Notes: generated by a model from the letters alone, not told the origin. 33,901 nt of DNA from Bacillota bacterium (GCA_021849745.1 JAJZSN010000026.1:911-34811), one strand, 5' to 3'; shown: positions 1-8,360, counted from the stretch's first letter. Numbers and translations: made by a program.

Positions 1-927
1 GTACAGGAGGTTCCTTTCCATGACCTAGAGCAAATCACCATTGAAACCTCCGGGGCCTCTTTGTCCAGTGATGTCATCCGGGAATGCATGGAACACGGGA
101 TTCAGATTAACTTTCTCTCCTCCGGCGGTAAGCCTTATGCCAAATTAAGTTCGCCTAATCTTACCGGGACGGTGGTTACCCGGCGGGAGCAGGTGCTGGC
201 TTACCTGGATCAGAGGGGGATTCAACTTTCCAAGGCTTTTGTTGAAGGGAAGATTAAGAACCAGGTTAATACCCTTAAGTATTTCGCCAAGTATCGTAAG
301 ACCCAGGATATGGACTTATATAATCAGATCTATGCAGGGATTAACCGAATCGAAGGCAACCTCAATGAGTTGAAGGACATCAACGGTACTTGTATTGATA
401 ACATTCGGAGCCAGTTGCTTTCGGTGGAAGGACGGGCCGCCAATGTTTACTGGCAGATGGTGAAAATCCTGACTTCCGATAAAATTGATTTTCCGGGGCG
501 AGAGCACCGGGGGGCCAGTGACCCCTTTAACTCATTGTTGAACTACGGGTACGGCATACTACAAACCCAGGTCTGGGGGGCTTTAATTCTGGCCGGGCTG
601 GAGCCCTTTGCGGGTTTTTTGCATGTGGACAGGCCGGGTAAGCCGAGTCTCGTTCTGGATATGATGGAGGAGTATCGCCAGCCGGTAGTGGATCGGGTGG
701 TCATTGCCATGGTTAACAAAGGTACGGAAATAAAAATGGATGGGGATGGATTGGATACCCCTACCCGCCGGGATTTTGCGGATAGGATTTTTGAGCGGTT
801 ACAGAGTGATGAACGTTTTGAGGGGAAGAAATTCAAGATTCGCACCATTATTCAGCGCCAGGCCCGCCGGATGGCTACTTTTCTGCGTGGGGAAAGCAAG
901 TACAAGCCATTTGGGGCGGGGTGGTAG
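1..927 (+). CDS. cas1: CRISPR-associated endonuclease Cas1 (5' end cut off by window)
   Basis: The reading frame is open from base 1 to a TAG at 925-927, giving 308 codons. Cas1 proteins are usually about 320-340 residues, so only roughly 20-30 N-terminal residues lie outside the window. Cas1 is the metal-dependent integrase of the Cas1-Cas2 complex that inserts new spacers at the leader end of the array. Visible family hallmarks are VEGRAANVYW (with the first catalytic Glu), the block around FNSLLNYGYGIL, AGLEPFAGFLH (catalytic His) and SLVLDMMEEYR (catalytic Asp). All three metal ligands are therefore present and the protein should be active. The cas2 GTG begins 1 bp after the stop, so the genes are co-transcribed. 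The true start cannot be seen. Confidence 0.97.
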   Translation, partial: VQEVPFHDLEQITIETSGASLSSDVIRECMEHGIQINFLSSGGKPYAKLSSPNLTGTVVTRREQVLAYLDQRGIQLSKAFVEGKIKNQVNTLKYFAKYRKTQDMDLYNQIYAGINRIEGNLNELKDINGTCIDNIRSQLLSVEGRAANVYWQMVKILTSDKIDFPGREHRGASDPFNSLLNYGYGILQTQVWGALILAGLEPFAGFLHVDRPGKPSLVLDMMEEYRQPVVDRVVIAMVNKGTEIKMDGDGLDTPTRRDFADRIFERLQSDERFEGKKFKIRTIIQRQARRMATFLRGESKYKPFGAGW

Positions 928-928
928 A

Positions 929-1207
929 GTGAAGACCCTGGTCATCTACGATATTGAGGAAGATAAGGTGCGGAACAAGATTTTTGAGGCCTGCAAGGAT
1001 TATGGTCTACAGCATATTCAGTACAGTGCTTTTTTTGGTGAGCTTAACCATAACCGGCGGGAGGAACTGAGTCAGCGGCTGCGGAAAACCCTCGGGCGGA
1101 AGCGGGGAAAGATTTCTATTTTCCCCATGTGTGACAAGGACTTGCGGTTAATGAAGGAAATTCTGGTAGAGCCGGGATTGGATTTGTATGTTGAAGCTGA
1201 GGGTTAG
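929..1207 (+). CDS. cas2: CRISPR-associated protein Cas2
   Basis: This is a 92-residue protein starting at a GTG one base after the cas1 stop. The N-terminus MKTLVIYDIEEDKVRNKI is the classic Cas2 first beta strand with the conserved Asp (VIYDI), and the length fits the family (about 85-100 residues). Cas2 forms the dimer that bridges two Cas1 dimers in the spacer-integration complex. A longer reading from 740 in the same frame runs inside cas1 and is rejected, because the Cas2 fold begins exactly at this GTG. The 3' end overlaps cas4 by 20 bp, which suggests translational coupling. Confidence 0.95.
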   Translation: MKTLVIYDIEEDKVRNKIFEACKDYGLQHIQYSAFFGELNHNRREELSQRLRKTLGRKRGKISIFPMCDKDLRLMKEILVEPGLDLYVEAEG

Positions 1208-1763
1208 TGATATCAAGCAGTTTGTTTACTGCCCGCGGATTTTGTATTTTACTTATGTCCTCCCGGTGGATAAGAAGGTAACCAGGAAAATGACTTATGG
1301 GCAGGAGCGCCATGTGGAACTGGATTGCCTGGAAAAAAGGCGGAAACTCAAACGCTATAATCTTGCAGAAGGTGAGCGGAAATTCCATACCCACCTTTAT
1401 TCGCCACGGCTGGGGTTGGAGGGGAAATTGGACCTGCATATTATTTGTGGGCAGGAGTTTTTCCCGGTGGAATTCAAAAACACCTTAAAAGGGCCAGGGC
1501 TTAACCATAAGTACCAGCTTACTGCTTATGCCATGCTGCTGGAAGATGTTTACCGGCGTCCGGTGCGGTACGGGTTTATTTATCTGATTCCTACGGGGAC
1601 AATTCATGAATTGGAGATTACCCCTAACATGCGCCAGCACGTGAAAGAGATTATGACCAAAATACGATGCATGGTTAAGGGCCAGTCCATGCCCGGAACG
1701 GCTATCCGGAAACAAAGGTGCGTTGATTGTGAATACAGGAAGTTTTGTGGGGATGTGATTTAA
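1188..1763 (+). CDS. cas4: CRISPR-associated exonuclease Cas4
   Basis: This 191-residue protein has Cas4/RecB-nuclease features. Cys15 in FVYCPRILYF and three C-terminal cysteines (Cys178, Cys181, Cys187 in CVDCEYRKFC) would bind the [4Fe-4S] cluster. The nuclease core shows GLEGKLDLHI (Asp), PVEFKN (Glu and Lys) and the QLTAYAML motif equivalent to QxxxY. Cas4 trims pre-spacers and helps select for the PAM and orientation before Cas1-Cas2 integration. The ATG at 1188 lies inside the cas2 3' end, and csa1 follows 3 bp after the stop. The protein looks complete. Confidence 0.95.
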   Translation: MLKLRVSDIKQFVYCPRILYFTYVLPVDKKVTRKMTYGQERHVELDCLEKRRKLKRYNLAEGERKFHTHLYSPRLGLEGKLDLHIICGQEFFPVEFKNTLKGPGLNHKYQLTAYAMLLEDVYRRPVRYGFIYLIPTGTIHELEITPNMRQHVKEIMTKIRCMVKGQSMPGTAIRKQRCVDCEYRKFCGDVI

Positions 1764-1766
1764 AGG

Positions 1767-2687
1767 ATGTATTTTCTTACCGATGAGGAAAGAAAGCAAG
1801 TAATCAAAGGGTTTTTGCCCAAATCCAGGGAGTTGGGGGTTGCTGAAGAACTCAGGGGCTGGAATTGGCACGTGCCACCTTTGGCCCCGGTTTATGACCT
1901 GCGTTTAGGTGTTTATGAAATTGCCGGGAAGTATTGTAATTCCGGGCGGGATGTTTACCTGCGGAAAATTGATGGTATCAAGGCCCAGCCAAATAAGGAT
2001 ATGATTCGTGGATCCGTGTTTCATGAGGTTTTGGTGAATATTCTGGTGAGGGCCAAGCGATTAATTTATACTCATGGTGTTGCCAATTACCAGGCTGTTT
2101 TGAAAGGGTTGCAGGAACTTGTTGAGTTGGATTTGGAGAAATATAAGCATATCTTGAGTAAGGATGAGGTCGAGGATTTGAGGCACAAAGTTGAAATTAT
2201 TTCCGTATTTGAATCGTCCAGGATAAGCGCCAGGATTCAGGAAATCCTAATAAAGCAGCCCTATATCGGCGAGGATTCTCTGGTGGCTCTGGCTATTCCG
2301 GTGGTGGTGGAGCAAAAGCTGGACGGCTCTTTTCTGGGTTTGAGCCGGAACTTGAGCGCTGATGCTTTTACTTTTTCTGAACCTATGGTTGTGGATCTGA
2401 AGTTTGGGGGTAAGAAGGATTTCCATCGTTTAAGTACCACCGGTTATGCTCTGGTGATGGAGGCTGTTTATGAGTTTCCCATAAATCTTGGTTGCATTGT
2501 TTATGCGGAGTTTAAGGATGACCGGTTGGTGGTGACGAAGGATATTCATATTATTGATGATGAGTTGCGCCAGTGGTTTATTGAGGAGCGGGATGAAAAA
2601 ATGCGGATGATCTACGAGGAGATTGACCCTGGTTTGTCGAATAAGTGTTATGATAGTTGTCCGCATTTTGTGGTTTGTTGTAGTTGA
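1767..2687 (+). CDS. csa1: Type I-A CRISPR-associated protein Csa1 (Cas4-like)
   Basis: This 306-residue protein opens with MYFLTDEERKQVIKGFLPKS and ELRGWNW, the signature N-terminus of Csa1, a Cas4-superfamily protein associated with type I-A adaptation modules. A Cys at about residue 57 and the C-terminal CYDSCPHFVVCC cluster resemble an iron-sulfur site. The middle contains VDLKFGGKKDFHRLSTTGYAL, which corresponds to the RecB-type nuclease core. It is the last cas gene before the leader, so the four genes form a complete adaptation cassette. No ideal Shine-Dalgarno is visible (only AAAGG abutting the ATG), so translation is probably coupled to cas4, which ends 3 bp upstream. Confidence 0.9.
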   Translation: MYFLTDEERKQVIKGFLPKSRELGVAEELRGWNWHVPPLAPVYDLRLGVYEIAGKYCNSGRDVYLRKIDGIKAQPNKDMIRGSVFHEVLVNILVRAKRLIYTHGVANYQAVLKGLQELVELDLEKYKHILSKDEVEDLRHKVEIISVFESSRISARIQEILIKQPYIGEDSLVALAIPVVVEQKLDGSFLGLSRNLSADAFTFSEPMVVDLKFGGKKDFHRLSTTGYALVMEAVYEFPINLGCIVYAEFKDDRLVVTKDIHIIDDELRQWFIEERDEKMRMIYEEIDPGLSNKCYDSCPHFVVCCS

Positions 2688-2825
2688 GGAAGGAAGTGGT
2701 AATTTCGCAAATAACCAGGGTTTTTGAGCAGAAATTAGATTTGCGAAATTTTCGCCGATGTTGTGGGAGTTAGGGTTTGCCAAAACCCTTGCTGGATAAG
2801 GGTTTTGGCATTGGCACCACGGTCG
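2688..2825 (+). promoter_or_regulatory. CRISPR leader
   Basis: These 138 bp lie between the csa1 stop and the first repeat. The degenerate repeat at the far end of the array places the leader on this side. It holds a perfect 12-bp inverted repeat (AATTTCGCAAAT 2701-2712, ATTTGCGAAATT 2739-2750), an overlapping palindrome GCGAAATTTTCGC (2743-2755), three copies of AGGGTTT (2717, 2772, 2799) and a strong hairpin next to the first repeat. I could not pick out a convincing sigma-A -35/-10 pair. The role as leader follows from position; the palindromes are seen directly; binding by a Csa3-like regulator is only a guess. Confidence 0.8.
2778..2810 (+). promoter_or_regulatory. Strong hairpin in the leader, 15 bp before repeat 1
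   Basis: A perfect 13-bp stem pairs TGCCAAAACCCTT (2778-2790) with AAGGGTTTTGGCA (2798-2810) around the 7-nt loop GCTGGAT. No T-tract follows on either strand, so it is not a standard intrinsic terminator. Bases 2772-2778 (AGGGTTT) can instead pair with 2783-2789 (AAACCCT), giving a mutually exclusive alternative hairpin. It could be a protein-binding palindrome, an integration anchor or an RNA switch in the pre-crRNA leader. The sequence does not decide between these. Confidence 0.6.
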
Positions 2826-5075
2826 GTTACACCTCTAGCCCTAGTGAAAAAGGGACTGAAAGGTAATAGAACTTTGGGGGTGACCGTCTGCCTCTCCCGT
2901 TACACCTCTAGCCCTAGTGAAAAAGGGACTGAAAGCTGTATACCAAGCGTGCAGGTAATGTCAAAGTAACTAGTTACACCTCTAGCCCTAGTGAAAAAGG
3001 GACTGAAAGTCCTGGTAGATTCTAACTTCTCAGCGACTGCTTTAGAAGTTACACCTCTAGCCCTAGTGAAAAAGGGACTGAAAGACTGAATCCTTTACAG
3101 GGCGGTGAGGTAAATACCATGTTACACCTCTAGCCCTAGTGAAAAAGGGACTGAAAGCTTCCCCAAAGGTGGGGAGTACCAAGACGTTCTTGAGTTACAC
3201 CTCTAGCCCTAGTGAAAAAGGGACTGAAAGTTCTTTTTCTTCTGGGGTTGCGGTATGCCATGCCTGGTTACACCTCTAGCCCTAGTGAAAAAGGGACTGA
3301 AAGCCGGATGTTCAGTGGTTTTGCGGTTCAGGATTTTAGGTTACACCTCTAGCCCTAGTGAAAAAGGGACTGAAAGGCTATCGCAAAAGCATACTGGGAG
3401 GCCAAACAAAAGTTACACCTCTAGCCCTAGTGAAAAAGGGACTGAAAGTGAATTGGCTGCCTATGTTGCCGGTACCTCCGGGCACCGTTACACCTCTAGC
3501 CCTAGTGAAAAAGGGACTGAAAGCGAACTAAGGACCGGTAAAGAGCATAAAGATGCTAGTTACACCTCTAGCCCTAGTGAAAAAGGGACTGAAAGCCAGA
3601 CCTGCCGCCAGGTATTCGTACATTTTAATAGGGGTTACACCTCTAGCCCTAGTGAAAAAGGGACTGAAAGATTAAGACCAATCTCCAACCCAACTTTGAT
3701 TGTAGAAGTTACACCTCTAGCCCTAGTGAAAAAGGGACTGAAAGTACTTCTAACCAGGTTTTGGCGGAGTTAACGGCTCTGAGTTACACCTCTAGCCCTA
3801 GTGAAAAAGGGACTGAAAGGACTCAACAATGGGAAAGGTGTGGTTTTTGCTACCGGTGTTACACCTCTAGCCCTAGTGAAAAAGGGACTGAAAGCAAATA
3901 ACCTCTAAATGAAAGCGGAGAAGTAGGCAGAAGTTACACCTCTAGCCCTAGTGAAAAAGGGACTGAAAGTTCATGCTGTTTCCACGGACTCTAAGGGCAA
4001 ATGAGGGTTACACCTCTAGCCCTAGTGAAAAAGGGACTGAAAGTGCCATTGCCGGGCCTGTCTGTAGTGGATGGGGATCTAGTTACACCTCTAGCCCTAG
4101 TGAAAAAGGGACTGAAAGTGGGTAGTGCGCTGGGAACAAGTTCTAAATTGGAAGTGTTACACCTCTAGCCCTAGTGAAAAAGGGACTGAAAGTACAAGAA
4201 GATGCTGGACAAGATTGACCAAGAGGCCAGTTACACCTCTAGCCCTAGTGAAAAAGGGACTGAAAGGTTTCGCCAAGGTTAGCTTCAAAAACTTCCTTCA
4301 TTTGTTACACCTCTAGCCCTAGTGAAAAAGGGACTGAAAGACCATAACCCCAAAAAAGAGGCACGCCCCATCCCAGTTACACCTCTAGCCCTAGTGAAAA
4401 AGGGACTGAAAGATGTACTGGCCTGGGGATTGGTCAGGTGGCTTGTCACGTTACACCTCTAGCCCTAGTGAAAAAGGGACTGAAAGGAAGATGGATGTCA
4501 GCAAATATTTCTATAGGGTAAGTTACACCTCTAGCCCTAGTGAAAAAGGGACTGAAAGAGGATGTACCAAGGCGAGCCGTAAACGGGAGGAGAGAGTTAC
4601 ACCTCTAGCCCTAGTGAAAAAGGGACTGAAAGCTTGATAACCAAGGTTCTAAATCCACTGGCCCAAGCAAGTTACACCTCTAGCCCTAGTGAAAAAGGGA
4701 CTGAAAGACTTTTTCACATGCTTCATCAGATATTTTGTTTTTTGTTACACCTCTAGCCCTAGTGAAAAAGGGACTGAAAGCAGGTAGGCAGATTGTATCG
4801 GGGCCACGTTTTAAGGAGTTACACCTCTAGCCCTAGTGAAAAAGGGACTGAAAGATGGCCTGCTCCTGGGTGGTCACGGCCTTGGCTGCAAGTTACACCT
4901 CTAGCCCTAGTGAAAAAGGGACTGAAAGACAATAGTTTCAAGATTATTAACCATATTAGGAAATCGTTACACCTCTAGCCCTAGTGAAAAAGGGACTGAA
5001 AGCGCTCTAACAAGTAATCATGGCTGTTCTTTGAATAAGTTACACCTCTAGCCCTAGTGAAAAAGGGACTGAAAG

Positions 5076-5111
5076 TGGCGAGGGCATTAAGGCTGGCGAG
5101 GGCATTAAGGC
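5076..5111 (+). repeat. Spacer 31, an exact tandem duplication of an 18-mer
   Basis: The 36-bp spacer between repeats 31 and 32 is the 18-mer TGGCGAGGGCATTAAGGC twice in a row with no mismatch. No other spacer in the array shows internal duplication. The protospacer source may itself be a tandem repeat, because 18 bp is six codons and could encode a hexapeptide repeat in a target protein. Confidence 0.95.
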
Positions 5112-5924
5112 GTTACACCTCTAGCCCTAGTGAAAAAGGGACTGAAAGACATCATGACTTCCATCAAAAATCTTTTCCGGCCCAAGTTACACCTCTAGCC
5201 CTAGTGAAAAAGGGACTGAAAGCAGCGTTACGGGGAGAAGGAGGAAAAATAATGCGTGATGTTACACCTCTAGCCCTAGTGAAAAAGGGACTGAAAGCCC
5301 TCCAGGAGCGTTGCTCGGCGGCATCGGTGATTACGGTTACACCTCTAGCCCTAGTGAAAAAGGGACTGAAAGAAAAGCTAAGTATTGGCATGGTTCCGAA
5401 GAAGGCTTAGTTACACCTCTAGCCCTAGTGAAAAAGGGACTGAAAGTTTGGTACCTACATGGCCCAGGAATACCTTCATTTTGGTTACACCTCTAGCCCT
5501 AGTGAAAAAGGGACTGAAAGCTTATTAATCAACTCCTGTGCTTCGGACAATAACCGTTACACCTCTAGCCCTAGTGAAAAAGGGACTGAAAGGGATAATG
5601 GTCATATACTTTGCAGGAATAAGGCTTACGTTACACCTCTAGCCCTAGTGAAAAAGGGACTGAAAGCGGTGACGATTTCGCCGACAGGGATATCGCCTTG
5701 CCAGGTTACACCTCTAGCCCTAGTGAAAAAGGGACTGAAAGTGCCAGTCTGACCATGTTTCTGCTAAGTATTTACCTTGTTACACCTCTAGCCCTAGTGA
5801 AAAAGGGACTGAAAGGGACGATAACGAGTATTCCCGGGAGTTGTTTGACCAGTTACACCTCTAGCCCTAGTGAAAAAGGGACTGAAAGTCTATCCATACC
5901 ATCCTTAAGCATTTCCAAAATAGA

Positions 5925-5962
5925 GTTACACCTCTAGCCCTGACTGAAAAAGGGACTAAAAG
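5925..5962 (+). repeat. Degenerate terminal CRISPR repeat (leader-distal end)
   Basis: The last repeat keeps the first 16 bases of the consensus, then reads TGACTGAAAAAGGGACTAAAAG. That gives a one-base insertion with local changes and a G-to-A change in the 3' handle (TAAAAG for TGAAAG). A decayed terminal repeat marks the oldest, leader-distal end and confirms the array orientation. Confidence 0.93.
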
Positions 5963-6031
5963 GGGAAGGATTTTCTACCGTTACTGGAGAACTAATTAAA
6001 ATTTAATAACAAACACATGATTGGAGGCCAT

Positions 6032-7378
6032 ATGAATAACTATACTGCTACCGAAAAAGATATACAGAGAACCATCAGCGATTTTGAAATATTTTGCAAA
6101 TATCTTGAAGATAATCGACCAAAACTAACCAAAACAAGGGAGGAACTGGGCAAAAAGGACTGCTATGCTATTAATGCGCTGCTTTCTAGGCCAAGAGATT
6201 TTGATGGACCCAAATACATGCAGCCTTTGTATCCAACAATCAATCTATTTTTCCACATCATCATGCAAACCGGGCTGTTTACCATTGATTACGGTAAGAG
6301 TGATAGCTTATATCTCATGGCTACTCCCAAGCTGGAAAACTACCGAAAATTAAATCCATTTAACAGGTATCTATTGTTATTCAAAACTTACTGGACACAA
6401 ATCGATTTTGATAAGCTTTATGCAGGGACACTGATTTCTTTTCGGGATTTCAAAAATATTGAACGGGCATTTGAATTGATTGCTAATGCTGAACCTAAAG
6501 TGAGAATTTCTGCCAATTTTGAGGATTATAGTCATGGACTTGACCATGCAAACCCTATCCACAATTTGTTTCTATGGATAGGATTGATAGTACATCACCT
6601 AAGGGACTTTAATTTTTGGGAATATGAAGAAACGCATATACCGAAATTTAATTCAACTAAGAAAGATATTCAGGTCAAATCAGTTACTCCAACCTCTCTG
6701 GGTATAGCAATGATAAATGCCTGTCGCAGTCGGCCTTATGAGAAATATAATGAGAAATATAACGAGGGTTGGGATGAGGGGTACATTGAAGTCAGCTGGT
6801 CGGATACTCAGATTAGGCCCATATTCCGTGAAATGGTATCGACGCAGTCTTTATCCACAAAAAATAAAGAACCCTTTGAGAAGGCTTTTGAACCTATATT
6901 CCCCAATAATGCAATTGATGGCAATGCGATTATTAAAGTTTTAGAGTCAGAGGCAAAAAATAACCCAGTGTATAACGGGAATACCTATATATTCAAGGTT
7001 TGGCTTCGCAAGAATCTTTGGCGGCGAATCAAGCTGTCTTCGGTTCATACACTACAGCATCTACATGATGCAATCCAGGATGCTTTCGATTTTCATAATG
7101 ACCATCTGTATGCCTTTTTCATGGATGGGAAGCCTTGGTCAAAAGATGTATACTGGGATAAGAAAGCCGATGAGAAACCAACAGCAGACAAGGCAGTTAT
7201 TGGGAAACTTGGTCTTGTCCCAGGAAAGCGGTTATTATACCTCTTTGACTTCGGCGATGAATGGCAATTTAACGTGCAACTGGAGGAAGTCATGGACTCC
7301 AAAACCGTACCGATAAAAGCGGAAGTAATTGATAAAAAAGGGGACTCACCTGAACAGTATCCTAGTTGGGAGGATTAA
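6032..7378 (+). CDS. PRiA4_ORF3 / IS1096 TnpR-like family protein
   Basis: This is a 448-residue protein. The ATG at 6032 is preceded by GGAGG (6023-6027), while the in-frame ATG at 6017 has no ribosome binding site. The last 150 or so residues (YIFKVWLRKNLWRRIKLSS, then LHDAIQDAFDFHNDHLYAFF and LFDFGDEWQFNVQLEEV) match the plasmid pRiA4b ORF-3 / IS1096 passenger family, whose biochemical role is not established. The first 300 or so residues are probably the helical region seen in longer clostridial members, and I recognise no catalytic motif there. The gene looks AT-richer than its neighbours and sits 69 bp after the last CRISPR repeat as a monocistron between the array and a broken gene. 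That setting fits an accessory, acquired gene. Confidence 0.75.
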   Translation: MNNYTATEKDIQRTISDFEIFCKYLEDNRPKLTKTREELGKKDCYAINALLSRPRDFDGPKYMQPLYPTINLFFHIIMQTGLFTIDYGKSDSLYLMATPKLENYRKLNPFNRYLLLFKTYWTQIDFDKLYAGTLISFRDFKNIERAFELIANAEPKVRISANFEDYSHGLDHANPIHNLFLWIGLIVHHLRDFNFWEYEETHIPKFNSTKKDIQVKSVTPTSLGIAMINACRSRPYEKYNEKYNEGWDEGYIEVSWSDTQIRPIFREMVSTQSLSTKNKEPFEKAFEPIFPNNAIDGNAIIKVLESEAKNNPVYNGNTYIFKVWLRKNLWRRIKLSSVHTLQHLHDAIQDAFDFHNDHLYAFFMDGKPWSKDVYWDKKADEKPTADKAVIGKLGLVPGKRLLYLFDFGDEWQFNVQLEEVMDSKTVPIKAEVIDKKGDSPEQYPSWED

Positions 7379-7387
7379 AAGGTTCTT

Positions 7388-7764
7388 ATGTCATCACCCC
7401 AACCTTTTATCGAAATAATCAAAGGCGGCCTCCAGACCACCGTCCAGGATTTGGGCCGCCCCGGGTACCAGCGCGCTGGAGTGGTGGTGGGCGGGGCCGC
7501 CGACAACCTCTCCGCCCGGCTGGACAACCTTTAAGGGTAATTGCCGGGCCCCAGCAGGAATGGTTCACCCCAGAAGCCATGGCAAGGCTGTTGACCGGGG
7601 AGTTTACTGTGACTTCCAGGTCAAATCGTATGGGTTTGGTGCTGGATGGCCCGCTTTTACCCAGGGCCAGGGAGGATGAATTCATCTCCGATGCCACTAC
7701 CTTTGGCAGCATCCAGGTTTTGCCCGGCGGTCAGCCGGTGGTTCTGATGGCTGAAGTTATGTAG
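7388..7764 (+). pseudogene. Remnant of 5-oxoprolinase subunit C / KipA-type carboxyltransferase (pxpC-like)
   Basis: The N-terminal part, starting at ATG 7388, encodes IEIIKGGLQTTVQDLGRPGYQ and AGVVVGGAADNLSARLDNL, the typical start of PxpC/KipA biotin-dependent carboxyltransferase-family proteins. It stops at TAA 7532-7534. A different frame then continues with RVIAGPQQEWFTPEAM, VTSRSNRMGLVLDGP and IQVLPGGQPVVLMAEVM, which belong to the C-terminal half, and ends at TAG 7762-7764. Against a normal protein of about 320-340 residues, roughly 150 central residues and the last 60 or so (after the VLMA motif) are missing. The two fragments are fused out of frame near 7530. The gene cannot make a working enzyme. 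No pxpA or pxpB partner is visible. Confidence 0.85.
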
Positions 7765-7918
7765 ATAGGTAAATCATTTTAGACGAGATATTTTTTGATA
7801 TATATACTGGAACGCTGCTTGATGGATACCGTAAAATAGCTAGCGTACACTTGAGTCTAGCAATTGTTTTCGGTTGTCTTTTTCTGGCTGTCGTGATGCA
7901 TTGGTATCCCGATTATGC

Positions 7919-7924
7919 TATAAT
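7919..7924 (+). promoter_or_regulatory. Probable -10 box of the DUF350/ATP-grasp locus promoter
   Basis: A consensus TATAAT lies 22 bp upstream of the DUF350 ATG, in an AT-rich gap of 182 bp after the pxpC remnant. No good -35 hexamer sits 16-18 bp upstream, so the promoter may be activator-dependent or use another sigma factor. The rest of the gap (7765-7918) shows no gene. Confidence 0.5.
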
Positions 7925-7946
7925 AGAAAAAAATGTATGAAAGGGG

Positions 7947-8348
7947 ATGAATGCGATTAATCCTTACATATCTGTCCTTGTATATTTCCTGGCTGTCTCA
8001 CTGGTAATCATAGCCGCTACCTTCCTGTTTAACCTGGTGGTCAGGTACAAGGTTTGGGACGAAATTCACAGGGGTAATGTGGCTGTGGCCCTGTCTTCCG
8101 GCGGGGTAGTCCTGGGGGTAGCCAACATCATGCACTATGCAATTCGTACCAATGATGATTTGATTAATACCCTCATCTGGGGCGGTTTTGGTACCGTCTT
8201 GCTGCTGGCCGTTTACCTGGCCTTTGAATTGTTAACCCCCAAGCTGCCGGTCAGTGAGGAGATAGCTAAAGGTAACAAGGCTGTTGGACTGATTTCCTTC
8301 TTTTATTCCTTGGCCTTCAGTTTCGTAATCGGGGCCAGTATTACCTAA
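7947..8348 (+). CDS. DUF350 (YjfL-like) integral membrane protein
   Basis: This 133-residue protein has four predicted membrane segments (about residues 7-34, 45-66, 72-96 and 112-132), arranged as two related pairs as in the DUF350 family. The segments carry small-residue-rich patterns such as SSGGVVLGVANI. In E. coli the DUF350 protein YjfL is encoded beside YjfC, a glutathionylspermidine-synthase-like ATP-grasp protein. The same pairing is seen here with the large gene at 9575. The purine-rich AAAGGGG directly abuts the ATG, which is closer than normal, but an in-frame TGA at 7938 excludes an upstream start. It opens a six-gene same-strand run with small gaps. Its biochemical activity is unknown. 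Confidence 0.85.
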   Translation: MNAINPYISVLVYFLAVSLVIIAATFLFNLVVRYKVWDEIHRGNVAVALSSGGVVLGVANIMHYAIRTNDDLINTLIWGGFGTVLLLAVYLAFELLTPKLPVSEEIAKGNKAVGLISFFYSLAFSFVIGASIT

Positions 8349-8360
8349 GGGGGTTCAGGT

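Larger units (their letters stand above)
2826..5962 (+). CRISPR. CRISPR array, 43 repeats and 42 spacers
   Basis: The direct repeat is 37 bp, starts GTTACACCTCTAGCCC and ends AAAAAGGGACTGAAAG. I read 42 copies as identical, plus a degenerate last copy. Spacers are 35-38 bp, about 37 on average. Repeats start at 2826, 2899, 2973, 3048, 3121, 3194, 3267, 3340, 3412, 3487, 3559, 3634, 3708, 3783, 3858, 3933, 4007, 4082, 4156, 4230, 4304, 4376, 4450, 4522, 4596, 4671, 4744, 4818, 4892, 4966, 5039, 5112, 5186, 5261, 5336, 5410, 5484, 5556, 5630, 5705, 5779, 5852 and 5925. The repeat end ACTGAAAG resembles the 8-nt AUUGAAAG handle of archaeal type I-A crRNAs and fits the csa1 neighbour. Transcription is expected to run rightward from the leader. 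The only internal pairing is weak (AGCCCT with AGGGaCT). The uniform repeats suggest an array that has been active recently. Confidence 0.99.

Noticed and set aside
2763-5937. Chain of open reading frames through the CRISPR array, reading repeated YTSSPSEKGTE or VTPLALVKKGL
   Set aside because: They are translations of the 37-bp repeats in different frames. No ribosome site or coding logic supports them.
2826-5962. Self-targeting spacers matching other parts of this window
   Set aside because: I noticed no spacer-like sequence elsewhere in the window by eye. A proper alignment would be needed to exclude short matches.
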